From NCBI GenBank assembly GCA_025738555.1, contig JAOVFP010000013.1, positions 3,534,001 through 3,598,000 of the forward strand: 64,000 bases of DNA, in the 5' to 3' direction. Position 1 is the first letter of the stretch; each line of letters starts with the position of its first letter. The stretch comes from Cyathus striatus. Its lineage: Eukaryota > Basidiomycota > Agaricomycetes > Agaricales > Nidulariaceae. This document shows positions 23,223-34,889 of the stretch, in pieces. Both the position numbers and the translations under genes were made by a program. The notes beneath the pieces were generated by a model, which ran no database searches, had not been told where the DNA came from, and saw only the letters and a list, made by a program, of their open reading frames with translations.

Positions 23223-25557
23223 TCATAGCTGGTATCTAAACTGAGGATGCAAATGTCCCATCTCTTGCAATTCAGTGTGCGTCTTGTTTTCCAAGCGATA
23301 ATCCCGCTCCCCGCGTTCGCGCTTGTCATTTTCTCTGCGGAGAAAAAGCGAACCCAGGATTATGAGCACAATAACAGCGCTACTTGTCGCAAGGTTTAGA
23401 GAGTTTCCTTTGTGGTAATCAGGCGCGTCAGTAGGAAGATATGTCCATGCGCTAGCAGTGTCAATGAACGTGAAGTAGTGCGGTGATCAGATGAGCATAC
23501 CCAATTAAAGCTCCCAGCGCGCCGAAACCTGACGGAACGATATCGTCGGTAATGAAACTGTGAATGTGGATTCAGAACTTACCTGTAATTGCAGCAGTAA
23601 CAACAGCTCGCATTGTATCCGGTGCGGCATTATCAGTTCCCCAGATTAGCAGCTAAAATACAGTCAGATTGCATGTCAAACGAAATCTATGCAGAATATA
23701 CCAAAGGTCCCGTAGGTGAGCCTCCGGCGACAGACAAAAAGCACGCCGCATAGCTAAACCACGAATCGTCAACTGGAGAAAATAAGCCGATTTACGCAAT
23801 ATTTACCGCGCATGGGGTTCTTTCGTCGCAATTGTAATTGCGTATCCAATCACAATGTATACCACAGACAATAGCATTGGGATGGTTCTTTGCTTAATGC
23901 GGAAACTGAAGTACGAAGCAAATACGGCCCAAACAGCACCGACAAGATAGACGGGCACGGTGCGGAGTTGAGATTCTATGGTACCTTCGTAAAGCAGATT
24001 AGTTTATGATAACTAGATAATTATCCGCAAAATACATACTGAATTTTCCCACTGGTAACCATTTTTTAGGTTAGTTCCCGTAAGGATAAGTAATGCTGGT
24101 TAACCCACGAGTTGTGATTACGGTTGGGAGGAATAAGCTTAACCCTTGGAATGAAATATTGATCATGATAAAGCATATGACACATAACGTTGTCTACCAG
24201 CAAAAAAAACATATCATTGGGACATACATATGAAGAAATAACTTGTGGTCTTACATGGACATTGAATGAACGGAGAACGAGTTTTAAGGTCGTCTTCTCC
24301 TTTCGTCCTCCGGTCTTAACGGCTTGATCTGCATCAATTCTTGCAATAGCAAGGGCTCGCTCGGTATCTCTTAAAAAACGGGTTGTTCTTGGATCATCGG
24401 GAATGAAGAAAAGGAGTAATATCCCAATACCGGTTGTTATGATACCTGTCAGTATGTTGTAGTGGCCCGTCAAACGCCGTGACAGTAATCTTATATACCT
24501 TCAATCAAAAATATCTAGAAGCGAGGAATGAATCTGGTATGCCATCTATACTAATTACACATACCTTCCTCCACCTTACAACAGTACCAAAATCAGGAAC
24601 TGCTAAAAGCCCGGAGGCTAATAAGCCGCCAACTGCGCTGATGTTAGTAATGCAAACAAAATGCAATGATGTAAGATGAAATACTAACAAGCACCAGCCA
24701 GAGTAGGAGCTATACCAAAGTAAATCCCAGTTCGTAGCACAAATTCTTTTCTCCGATAATACTATGTACGCAAAGCATTTAAAGTGACATGAAATTATTA
24801 CAAGAGGAATGACTTACTCTAGCGGTGATATATACCAACCCAGACTAGAAACAGTCGAAAATCGAGGATTAATTTCATAACGGAGAAAATACATACTATC
24901 GTGCCTCCTTCGGCGAGTCCAAGAAACACTCTCGTCATCACCAAGCCTGCAAAGGACTTTACAAACGCTGTACCGATGGAAACAACGCCAAATACAATCA
25001 CAAGAAAAGCTATCCAGATGGATCCAAGTTTCTTGAGTATCAGGTTGGACGGAACGTCAGAAATCACGTACTGTAACAATCTGTGAAACTAGTCAAACTT
25101 GACAAAAAAGTTGGCTTACACAAATATAGTACATGGTTAAGGCAATGTTCAGGTCGAAGCCTTTCATTCCCAAGTCTTTTTCTAACCCTAAGTATATTGA
25201 AACGTCAGCTTCCTTGCCAACAAATGTGAGGCATCAGTAAACCTGCAATTCTGGCATTTCCTGTTGCATACATTGTCGGTACAAGCCATCAACGAATAGG
25301 AACAGCACATACCAATCGAAGTTCTGTCAATGAAGTTAAAACAATCTAAACCACAAAGTATTCGTTCAGGAAAGAACGTAGAAAAAGTAGGTGGACCCAC
25401 GAATCAATGTAAACATAGGAAGAAGCACTATGTCCAGTTTCCTCAATAACTTCTTCTCCGCCTTGGGATCAATGGCTCCCAAGGCAGTCTCATCGGATAC
25501 TGACTTGATACTTGGGGCGTTTGTCAATTCCGACTTGGCCATATCTTCTTCATGCAT
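23223..25557 (-). CDS. MFS anion:cation symporter (Dal5/TNA1, allantoate/nicotinate permease type)
   Basis: This gene is predicted to import a small organic anion across the plasma membrane by proton symport; the substrate cannot be told. About 14 exons join into one intact frame. The N-terminus is 'MHEEDMAKSELTNAPSIKS' (an ATG 10 codons upstream is possible, but the sister copy lacks it). Then come 'KLDIVLLPMFTLI', 'FNFIDRTSIGNARIAGLEKD', 'YVISDVPSNLILKKLGSIW', 'GLAEGGTI', 'LRTGIYFGIAPTLAG', 'FFIPDDPRTTRFLRDTERA', 'CFLSVAGGSPTGPL', 'LIWGTDNAAPDTMRAVVTA' and a hydrophilic tail ending 'GHLHPQFRYQL'. Exons of 16 nt (24499-24514) and 12 nt (24040-24051) are needed to keep the frame. The length and motif order match 12-helix ACS-family transporters. 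It is a tandem duplicate of the broken gene at 19902-22268. Confidence 0.85.
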
Positions 25558-25589
25558 GCTGGCAACGCGGGGGGATCGAAGCTGCATCG

Positions 25590-27132
25590 ACGGCGTTAGT
25601 CTTAAGTACTAGAGTTTATTTCAAGAGGAATGGAGAGAACGGCCCGTGTCGTTGGCACAGCGGGCCTAGAGTAACCTTGTGTGACACCTTCCCCGATTGC
25701 CGTATGGAGCGGCCTCTGCCAGATCGTAATAAGTATATTTCTTTTCTTAGAATGTCAGGCGTCTACGGATATGGTTGAGATATGGTCATCGACTACGATC
25801 TAAATTAAGTGCAAGGATACTCACGTGTGATACTGTAGGCTATCGACGGAGTTCTTCTAGCTACGTATTGCCCATGCGGGTGGGTTCATCTGATATGTGT
25901 AAGCACAAGTGAGCACATAGAACATAAATAAGAATGTACATAACTAGTAGTATCCGACAGTTATGTAGAGCATTATGCTCGTGCGATTCACACCCCAAGC
26001 ATTCCTTTATGAATGGAAAACAAATACGACAAGAGTGAATGTATATTTTATACTACACTTGAGTACCCGCTGAGATACTCACGATAAAGATGGATATGAA
26101 TGGAAGGCCGTTGGGGCTCGACTATTTTGAGGGTTTTATTACCTACATCTGTACATCACAATAATCAGATAAACCAACCGCTCCCTAAAATAAGCACGAC
26201 TAACCTCTAGATGTAGAGATCTGCGTAGTCGACGTCAAATTGTCCCCTGAAAACGCGACATGAGTAGAACTGGCGGAATCATCTACTGCGCGCTGATGTT
26301 CTCTGTTGAAACAATGATATAACTCGCGGATGGTGTCGCGATGAATCGGGATATGTCAAAGAACGATTGGAATGTCTTCAGAGCTTCAATGTACCTGAGC
26401 CTGAGGTCAAATTTAAGAAGATCATTGGATCCCAATCAATGTATGCTGGGGTATCAAAGATGATGGAAGTGCTAGGTGATCTACAGAGTTACTGCAAAGT
26501 CCAGTGTGCATATATCTTATAGTGATATGTAACCGGTCGGTACACCGTACGGGCGACGACAATGGAGCGAAGCGAAAATATCGAATGTGTAGCGGCTAGT
26601 CGGAGGCATGTATCAAAGATTGATTAGGGCTGTCCAAGCTGTTCAGGTAGATTCAGGTTAAGCGGTATCGGTATGTCGAGGAAATCATGATGAACACCCG
26701 AGAAGGCGGTGTACATATGCGCCTCAATGGCGGGATGATGTTATGATCAAGCTGTTAACTCTCGAATTCAAATGGCGGTTAGGGGGAGCAAGGATTTGGG
26801 GTGAAAGGATGAGGATTGGGTGGGCGTAAGTAAGTAAGCGGTTGAACAGCGGGCGTTAATTAAAAATATTAAGCCACGGCAGCAACTCGGCAACGGAACG
26901 GTTCGTCGTGATGTGTGGGGAGATGATGCAGATTGAACGCCCACCCAAGGGCCAAACTGACCCACCCTGTTTCTCTATTTGCTGTTGGACTACACTTGAC
27001 TAGTGACTAGTGACTGCCAGCGACCGCCTTGTTTGTTTCTTCTGAGCGCCCTCTTTCAAATTCGCTTATTCTGCTTTTTATTTTTCATCTCTTCCCTCTC
27101 GCCTACATGTTATAAAAGTCTCCTCCCAAGTC
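25590..27132. other. Gene-free stretch between the permease and the next gene
   Basis: 25600-25900 is the permease promoter, with a CACGTG-like site near 25822. 25900-26960 contains short minus-strand frames only, for example a 30-codon frame starting at 26716 ('MYTAFSGVHHDFLDIP'). None shows a known domain, so I do not call a gene, though a short intron-rich gene cannot be excluded. 26960-27132 is the C/T-rich leader of the gene starting at 27133. Confidence 0.4.
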
Positions 27133-29336
27133 ATGACAGATCCTGCCAATCGTCTCTCAAGAACTGCATCTATAAGTTCTCGCTCTGGCTCTATTCGTCT
27201 TCGTCCCAGCACTCCTCTAGGTCCCAGAGTTCGAAACAGGTCCTCCAACCTACTTGAAACTAGTTTATCATCCCCCTTGTTATACCCATCATCAGACTCA
27301 AGGGCATCAACTCCAAGCCCGCTAAGTATTTCCTCTCCGACCTCTCCCATCTCGCCTAGGGGGGACCGAAAATCACTCACTCCTATTGCCGAGCTACAAG
27401 TACCCCACGACCATCTAAACCAAGCTGCCCCTCCCTACGTCGAGACTCCCGTTATGCCCTCTCCTGCTCAGTCCTTCAAGGCCATTTCCCAGACCCCGCC
27501 CCCAAAGCTCACCCCCCCTCCCCCCATCAAATTTGAGTCTGTCCCAGTAGAGTGGAAGGCACTGCCCCTGGAGGCTGCCCTCTGTACGTCAATTATCTTA
27601 CGTTATAACGCATGCACGATGTGGCCCCTTCCCTAACCGACATTATTTCTTAGGGACTCTCAGCTCTGAGGAACTACAGGTTATCGTATCGCGGGCAATT
27701 CGATCCTCTGCTCGTGAGGCATTTATTCGCCTAGTGTCAGTCGAGAACCTCGATAAATCACTTCCCGCCGAGTTCGACCGTCTTAACGCCTTGAAAGCCC
27801 AGAAGCAAACCAAGTATCGATTCCTCGTGCAGAGAAGAACAATGCTTCTTCAAGCACTGATTTCCAATTCCGTGGGATACAGCAACAAGGATGGTGAAGA
27901 TATAATGTCCGTCGTCAGCAGGATGACGGTTCAACTCTCAGAGGTGGTCGCTGAATGTGACCAAATCGTCGAAGAGCTTGCCAAAATATCTGACCAGCTC
28001 CTCCAAATCCAGAAGATGCTCGATGTCCACTGGGGTAGCGCCCTTGCCATTGCCATTCGTAAAGTGAGTTGTTCTGCCCATATCGGGATATCTATTTCCT
28101 AACAACCACTACGTTCAGTTGAATAGTAGTTATGGCAGGCGAACGTCGGAGTTGTCGGCTGCCAGGAACCGAATAACACAGCTCGAAGCTGAGCTTGAAG
28201 ACGCTTGGAAAGAGGCAGAGAATATCGCTCGAGAAATGGATGACTACGAAGCTGGCATGCTTTCTGATGAGGAAGGGGAAGCCATAATCGAAAAGGCGGA
28301 AATCGTCTCTGTTCCCGCGTCTCCGAAATTACGCCGCATGGGTTCGATACCCATGTCTCCAAAGCTTGTCTCCATAGAACCAGGCCAATCTTTCTCAAGA
28401 CCGATTTCCCCACCCATGTCACCTCCAGCACAAAAGGAACATTTCATCACTCCGACAGAGCCTATGAGGGGCATTGATGCAGAGGCCGATGTTCCCGACA
28501 CCGTTAGCATCAGGAGTAGCCGTAGCACACGAAGCGCTCGGAGTACTCTAAGCCATCGCAGCACTCGTAGTATCCGTGGTGGAGTTGAACTCAGTCGCGT
28601 ATCGAGCGTTACTGCCGCTAGGAAGAGAAGTCTTCGAGCATCACAGGGCAGCCTGCGACTTCCCACCCACAGTCGCAAACAAAGCTTGAGCAGCAGTCGG
28701 CCTAGAACGCCCCACGGCGAGGGACCACAGCCCCCCGTACCTGAACTTCCCTTACAGTTCGCATCTACTCCTATGCCTGGCAACGCCTCATCCACCCTTC
28801 TCCATTTTGACTCGAAGGCGCGTCTATTGATACCCGCGTAACTGCTCAACCTTCAAACAAACGAGAAACGCCCTTAAGCCTCGATGGCATCGAAATCTTA
28901 AACACGCCACCTCCGTCCGCCTTTCCTTATCCTACGATGGACGATATCTATCTACGCCATATCCACGAGTCTGGGGACGGTATCGAGCTTGTTGACCGGA
29001 TACCTCCTATACGTGCATCGAGTCTTGATAGATTCCGGAACAATGCGAAGCCAGGTGAGATCTCTGTTCTTTTCTTAGACTTGTGACATGAATAACTGAT
29101 TGCCATTGTTCCTACGTCCTTTAGCTCCCCTCACGGAAGACATTCCCTCTATATGGATGAACGCAGACGCACCAAAAACACCCGCCGAACGCGTAGAGTC
29201 ACTTATGGCATCAAATGCAAAGGCAACGCCTTATCAAAGGCTCCGTACTCTCACAAAGCGGTATTCCTTGCCTTTTCCCGTGTTTACTGGAAGTGGTTCG
29301 AAACCAAGACCGGCATCCCGCGGAGGAAATCGTTAA
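27133..29336 (+). CDS. Ser/Pro-rich coiled-coil protein of unknown function, with one apparent frameshift
   Basis: I do not recognise the family. Four exons are supported: 27133 to about 27581, then from about 27653 to 28062, from about 28117 to 29054, and from about 29126 to 29336. The N-terminal 150 residues are Ser/Pro-rich with many SP sites. Next comes a helical part ('WTLSSEELQVIVSRAIRSSA' to 'KISDQLLQIQKMLDVHWGSA', and 'ARNRITQLEAELEDAWKEAE') that is probably a coiled coil. A long Ser/Arg-rich tail follows ('RSSRSTRSARSTLSHRSTRS'), ending in 'SGSKPRPASRGGNR'. Near 28806-28811 the frame must gain one base ('HFDS' to 'LEGASIDTRVTAQ') to stay open into the last exons. Without it the protein stops at 28841. 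The gap next to a possible CC pair could be a sequencing slip. It may be a cytoskeletal or polarity factor, but nothing proves it. Confidence 0.75.
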
Positions 29337-29796
29337 ATAAATCATGTGAAGTCATGTTGTTGTGTTTACAAGACCCGACGCTCTTTGTTCCCTCGTTGTC
29401 ATGCTCTGCCCTCATGCCCCTTCCATTTCGCGTTGTACCATTTCACTCTCGGTCCTTATCTCGCCAGATTTAACTTGTTATCCACTCGTTCCACCACATT
29501 GTAACGCACGTCAACGGCTATTACTACACATCCTTACATAGTACATTCTATATCTATTGTCTATTTAATACTGCGCGTCCTGGAGATGTTTTTTTGTATG
29601 ATACCCATCCACGCTTTGCATGCACGCGCCATTCTTTTGTCAAATCCATTCGTTTACGTTTCACATGTTGAATAAACTTGTGTTCAAATTTATAAGAGGG
29701 TAGTAGTAGTATATTGATATATTAATAGGAAGTATGTAACAGTTCATAAAGTGTTGCCTTCATTTCTGCATGTATGATCCAGCGGGATTAATGGAA
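29337..29796. other. Convergent 3' intergenic region
   Basis: Two genes end here from opposite sides. Only 3' flanks with T-rich runs and AATAAA-like signals (near 29671) are seen. Confidence 0.5.
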
Positions 29797-30872
29797 CTAA
29801 TCTAGATCTGTACTATCCGCCAAAGTGATTGCACCACCATTTGAAATGATAGTATACTTAGCGCCATTGCTCTGTTGCTGGTAAGGCTGAGTAGCAGCGG
29901 GAATTTTGTCACTACCAAGCCTTCCAGCTAGGTAGATGGCTCTGGACAACGTAGGAATTTGAATCTCCAGCGCAGATGTAAAGTGGGACAGAGCACCAGT
30001 AATACGGCTTAAAAAAGAGTTGAGTAAGTAAAGTGATTGCAATTAGCAAACGAACTCGCATACCCAAATATCTCTTCTGCTAAGCGGAATTCTCCCCGGT
30101 CTGCACCTTTAAGCATACCAGGTCTGAGGATAATTGTGTCACCGTATCCTAGCTTAGCAAGTGCTTCTTCTGTTTGGCCCTTGGATCTATGAAGAGTAAG
30201 CATAATGAACTGCGAGCAGAGCAAGAGTTCTCACCTGGGATACAAGAAGTACGAGTTCGCATTTGCCGTGGAAACCTGTTAATACGTTAACATGAAGAAC
30301 GTATGCTTACATAAAGAAAGAATATATACAGAAAGATACACAAGCCTCTGAGAATTTTCGGAGCCCTCTTGCTTGGCAAGACGAGCGGCGTTGATAACAT
30401 AGCTGTGCAAATCGTTAAGCTGGAAGGGTGAAAGAGAGGGATGGCGTAGACGCACTCCCGGTCAATTTTCTCGAAGTTCGCGGCGCTCCCGGCGATCTTT
30501 TTCGTGGTACCAAGTCTTTATACTGCATATTAGTTTCTGTACAGGAGAAATGCAAATATACAGGCATACGTGATATAGACGACATCCCACTTTTCACTGT
30601 TCAGCCCTGCCTCATCCAGCTTCTCGAAATCAATGACCTTCTGCTCGAGTTTTTCTTTCCCAACAGTGATATCATCGAGAGGGGTAACTCTTCTTCCATA
30701 CTCTGCAACTTTTGTGAAGTGTTTTGAAGCGAGAAGGTCTCGTAGGAGGACGCGCCCAGTTTGGCCAGTAGCACCAAGAATCAAAGCAGTTTGCGGAGCT
30801 GTAAATGTTTGATAAACGCAAGATAAACGTTTGTTCATTCCTCCTGCTATAGCTATAAAACCTACTTGACAT
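29797..30872 (-). CDS. Fmp52/HTATIP2-type NAD(P)-binding protein (atypical SDR)
   Basis: The mature frame begins 'MSTPQTALILGATGQTGR', a Rossmann fold with a GxxGxxG nucleotide-binding motif (GATGQTG). It continues with 'WDVVYITLGTTKKIAGSAA', 'FEKIDRDYVINAARLAK', 'NSYFLYPRSKGQTEEALAK' (YxxxK, catalytic Tyr/Lys of SDRs), 'TIILRPGMLKGADRGEF' and a C-terminus ending 'ITLADSTDLD'. Yeast Fmp52 is a mitochondrial outer-membrane protein, and human HTATIP2/TIP30 has the same fold. Six or seven exons are needed. The first is only 7 nt (ATGTCAA, 30872-30866) and is spliced at a GTAGGT donor to 'CTCCGCAAACTG'. The longer in-frame start at 30838 would give a poor N-terminus. The length (about 245 residues) fits the family. 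Confidence 0.85.
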
Positions 30873-31058
30873 TTTATTAAAGATAAATTGGCTTTATGTG
30901 CTCAGTAGGAGAGGAAAGGAGTAAGTAGTTGGGAACAGCCGTTGCGGAATGGAATTGCATACTTTCAGTTCGGAACTGATGTCACCGGATACCGGACATT
31001 CCGTTAACCTCGAAATCCAACAAGATCAAACATTTCGGACCGAGAAAGCGTTCTATTT

Positions 31059-32942
31059 TTACTCTCCGTCCGCATCTCCAGCAGGTCGACCTTTTCTACG
31101 ACTAACTTTACCAGCTTCTCTCCATCTCCTCTTCCAGTCTTGAGTCAAATCTCCCCGTTTTTCTTCCCATTCTTTCCTAATCTCATCCTCAGTGGCGTTC
31201 TTGAAAAATCCAACTTTGGGGTCTCGCCAATTCCACCCATTTTCTTTTGCCAAGTCAAAAAGATCTTTCGGTCGTACTTTCATACTTGACTGAGATTCTT
31301 TTGAGAGTGGGAAAAATAGTGCTTGCTTTGGGTTAAGCGTTACCGTTGCTTGAGTGTATGATTTAGCTGTCGCAGCTACCGGAAGAGGGAGTATTGACAA
31401 AGTCTGAAGAATGGGTTCAGCTGTCACCGGTTCGGTCGAAAACGGCACTTCTTCGTCAAGCTCAAGGTCGAGATCAAGATGACCGAGAAGTGAAAACCCT
31501 CCTGTATCATATATTAGACTATAGTAAAGACGAACAGAATAAAAATTATTTCACCTTCTTCCTCCCTGGGAGCGAATAGGTCTTTAAGGTTTGACACCTT
31601 ATCATGGTTTGCAGGCTGGGAAGAAGATGGTTTTTCAGCAGTCTTCATCGGCGCATTCTCTTCAGCCTCCTCATTATCAACGATATCCACTTCCATTGTC
31701 TTGTACATGCCACCAGTGGTGTCTAGAGGTACAGTCTCGAAGTCGACATCGTCCTCGTCAATTACAGCTTCGTTCCGCTTCAACAAGGATTCCTCATCAA
31801 TGTCAGACCCTATACTCTCTCGCCCGACCCAGTCATTGTTATCATCACCACCAAATAATGAGGCAAGTAAATTAAGCGATTTGGATTTTTCCACGGCGAT
31901 ATCAATGTCCAATTCCTGTACGGCTTTTGTAGTCGGGGTAGAAGTTTCCAAAGGTCCACTTGATAGAGGAGAGGGACGAGACGCAGAGTTTGTGGAAGGT
32001 GTAGGCGCGAGTAATGGTACCAACTCTACTGGTTTTCTGTGTTCCCCCGTCACGGCGAGAGCAATAGGTGGTTCGGTAATTTCGGCTTCATCGTCAGCAT
32101 CGCTATCCCTTGTACCCTCGCTATCGCTGGTCACTGCAGGCCCTTCCATATCAATGTCTCGAACCACATCCACAGTTTTGACGTTAGGAACATCTAATTC
32201 CAAAAATATGCCTTTCAACTGCGTGCTCCCCCACTTTGTAACATCGATCGTTCTTCTTCTCGCCCTTGAATCCGGTTCTTTGACTCTCTTCTTCTTCGGC
32301 TTATCTGAATCAAGCTTCTTTTTATCCCTTGTCGCCTTCGAAATGGTAGGTTCAAGAACGGGAGGGAGAGGTCTTTCGGGTCGCATTCGCATTGGTCGAA
32401 GTATTCTTCCCAGAGGTGTGACTTTCCATCCTGGACGATTTGCCACATTTTCGGGAGTGACTAAGGACATATCTTCCGCGACTGTTGCCCCAAATCGACG
32501 TCGTTTTTTCTTTGGAGGCTCTTCTGCCATTGCCTCATGTTCACGTCGAATTCTGTTGCGATTGTAGTCTCAGAGGAATGTATGAAGCAAACGAAGTAGA
32601 CCTACGTGCCGTTCAGCATAATCCGGTTTTGCTTCCCCAATGCGAAGCTTTGTACCTTTCCACGTAGATCCGCTAAGAAGGTTCATACCTGGAACACGAA
32701 TTTTGAGAAACCGTAGACATTAAACGTTATCAAATTACTATACATCTTGCCAATTTATTGGCAGTTGTCTCTATCGTGACATATCCAAACTTTCGCGGTT
32801 GTCCAACGCCATCCAAAAGGCCAAATCCATCAACAGCTTTCACAGTTCCAAATGTCGATAATCGTTGTTGTATATCGCTAGCTGATATTGCAGGTGTTAA
32901 TCCTGATACATGTAGTCTTTTTGTCACTAGGGTTTCGGTCAT
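31059..32942 (-). CDS. NOP8: Nop8/NOL8-like RRM protein, 60S ribosome biogenesis
   Basis: The protein is nucleolar in yeast and acts in assembly of the large ribosomal subunit. Exon 1 (from 32942) starts 'MTETLVTKRLHVSGLTPA' and forms an N-terminal RRM, completed by exon 2 with 'TWKGTKLRIGEAKPDYAER'. A large exon (about 32545-31555) follows, with a basic patch 'EEPPKKKRRRFG' and long acidic/Ser-rich regions. The last exon (about 31500-31059) ends with 'NGWNWRDPKVGFFKN' and a basic tail, the conserved Nop8 C-terminus. To join 'DYAER' to 'IRREHEAMAEE' the second intron must use a GC-AG pair (32614 region) rather than GT-AG. A long open frame on the opposite strand (31701-32567) is its shadow. 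It lies head-to-tail with the F-box gene upstream. Confidence 0.88.
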
Positions 32943-33127
32943 CAAGCCAAATCTAAGCTGAAGAGAAGGAAGAAGAGAGATGGAATTTTGGAGAAAGCGT
33001 GTGACAAACGGTAATGTGACCAACGTAGACATTCACGTGGCCACCAGGGCCTCCAGAGTCCTCTCAGTCCAATCTATAGTACCACATCCTCCAAAGTACC
33101 AAGTCCATTATAAGACTCCTTAAAGAT

Positions 33128-34461
33128 CTATTCATAAACTTCCAGGTTAATGACGAGATGAACAAGCGCACACATGTTCTCAAACTGTTTCGTAATTTTT
33201 TGCTTTATCAAGCCTTTAACGGATCCTACGCTAGGTGCCGACTGCTGACTGCTTGTTGAACGATATCCTGGCTCCTCTAACCTCCTTGGAAAAGCTATAT
33301 CCAGCGTTAGGATCCGCAAACTACAGAGGCTCGTTCTTGCCAGTGTTACATCAAGATTTCTCCAAACTGGATACTCTGCTACTTGTATTTCCTCTCCGAG
33401 GACGCAGTAAACATTCAACATCATGATCTTGATTTCAAGCAACTTGAAGGATCTATTCAATTCGGACATCGCATTTACCACCGCCCCATTGATGATGCAG
33501 TCCCCATCGCCGATATCAAATTCGAGATATTCCAGGTTTTCTAGTCGGGATGCGTTCATGCTGGCCACGAATAAAGGCGGCACTAATGACTGGTGAATCA
33601 TCTCTGGATAACACAATGATATCATAACGTACTTTCATCAAATTCTGTTGCTATAACAAGTTTTAATCGTCGCAAATTTGGTCCTACAAGTGTCATCAGC
33701 TGGCCAAAAATCCTGATATCTTCCTCTCCATAGAAGCTGAACTGAAGTTCGTCAAGAACACTGAAATCAATCAATGATTGCTGGCTCCGTATTGCAAGGT
33801 TCCATAACATAAGGATTGCCCTCGAAGATTTACTAGTTTTCAGACAGCTTAGTCTAAGTGGGGAAGTTGGAGGAGGCCCATCGGCTCGCGATACATCATC
33901 ATAGAGCTCCGAAAAGTCGAGATCAAGACAACGAAGACCCGGAGACATAGCAAGAATGGATAAAGGCCACATTCTCGTAAACGACAAACGAAGAGCGACG
34001 AATTTCTCAGATTCTATAATATGCTCTAAAGCAAGTTGCGTCGATCTGCGTAACGCATCCCAATCGAAGCGTTCTAAATCCACAGCCCAGCTTAATATCT
34101 CGAGCCGTTGCACCCTGGGAAGGCGCTCTAGTGTGAGGTCAAACGTATCATCGTTTGGTTCCTGATATACACGATGAACATCTGGACCCACGTCGAGAAG
34201 AATCAGTTCTCGAACATATGTTCCAATGGATGCGTTGACCTGGAGGATATGATGGAGAATGCATAGACGTAGCATATGCCGCAGTTGGATCGTGACGGAG
34301 TGGAATATATGTTTCTGGGCGACTTCGACGCACGCCCTGCTGATGAGGGAGCAACTTTTCAACGTTTCCTTTTCGTAGATTCCAGTCTGTGGATGACGAC
34401 AACCTAAAAGGTCGATAATATTGTATATAATTTCGATAGGAAGTTCAAGGGGCAATGACAT
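33128..34461 (-). CDS. F-box / LRR-like protein
   Basis: The start 'MSLPLELPIEIIYNIIDLLG' resembles an F-box ('LPxEIIxxIxxxL'), and the rest has the irregular Leu-rich pattern ('MSPGLRCLDLDFSELYDD', 'LRRLKLVIATEFDES', 'LENLEYLEFDIGDGD') common in the large agaricomycete F-box/LRR families. Such proteins would bind Skp1 and choose targets for ubiquitination. The first frame ends at 33622. The second half is in another frame (from 33625 to 33128). Joining them in register needs either a 29-nt intron (GTACG...CCAG, 33620-33648) or a frameshift. Both halves look like one protein. The substrate is unknown. Confidence 0.6.
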
Positions 34462-34889
34462 GGGGTGCGAAAAGAATAGGAAAGAATGTTGAGATGGGAT
34501 TTTGTTGACAGCCTGGGACTTCGTGGGGCTGATAACAACAGAAGTTGACCTTCAAGATTCCGCTTGGTGGCAGAAGGAACGTTGTTTGCGCGAACGAAAA
34601 TAAACAACATCTGGGGAAGGTCGCTCAGCTTTATTTAAGACATGTTGAGATCGCGGAAGCAACCACGAAGCGACCGATCAACAGTTTAAAGCCATGCGAC
34701 ACGAGGCGGATGATCAGACCGATAAGTTAAGGCAAAAATAAACATTACAGTATAATTCCACAAGGTAGCATCTAAATACACCGAAAGCAACCATATCTAT
34801 ATAACGATTAAAGGTCTACATCAGACCCGAAATGTAGACATTGATGAAACTGCACGCTCGGAAGGCAACATCAGGGTTACCTATAACTA
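34462..34889. other. Intergenic stretch
   Basis: This is the 3' flank of the Ytp1-like gene and the 5' flank of the F-box gene, both on the minus strand. No motif or reading frame worth calling is seen. Confidence 0.4.

Noticed and set aside
26100..26760. Small secreted or pheromone-like gene on the minus strand
   Set aside because: The short frames lack a signal peptide or a CaaX end and no splice model extended them.
31701..32567. 288-codon frame on the + strand
   Set aside because: It is antisense to the Nop8 gene, whose frame has clear domains; the + frame has none.
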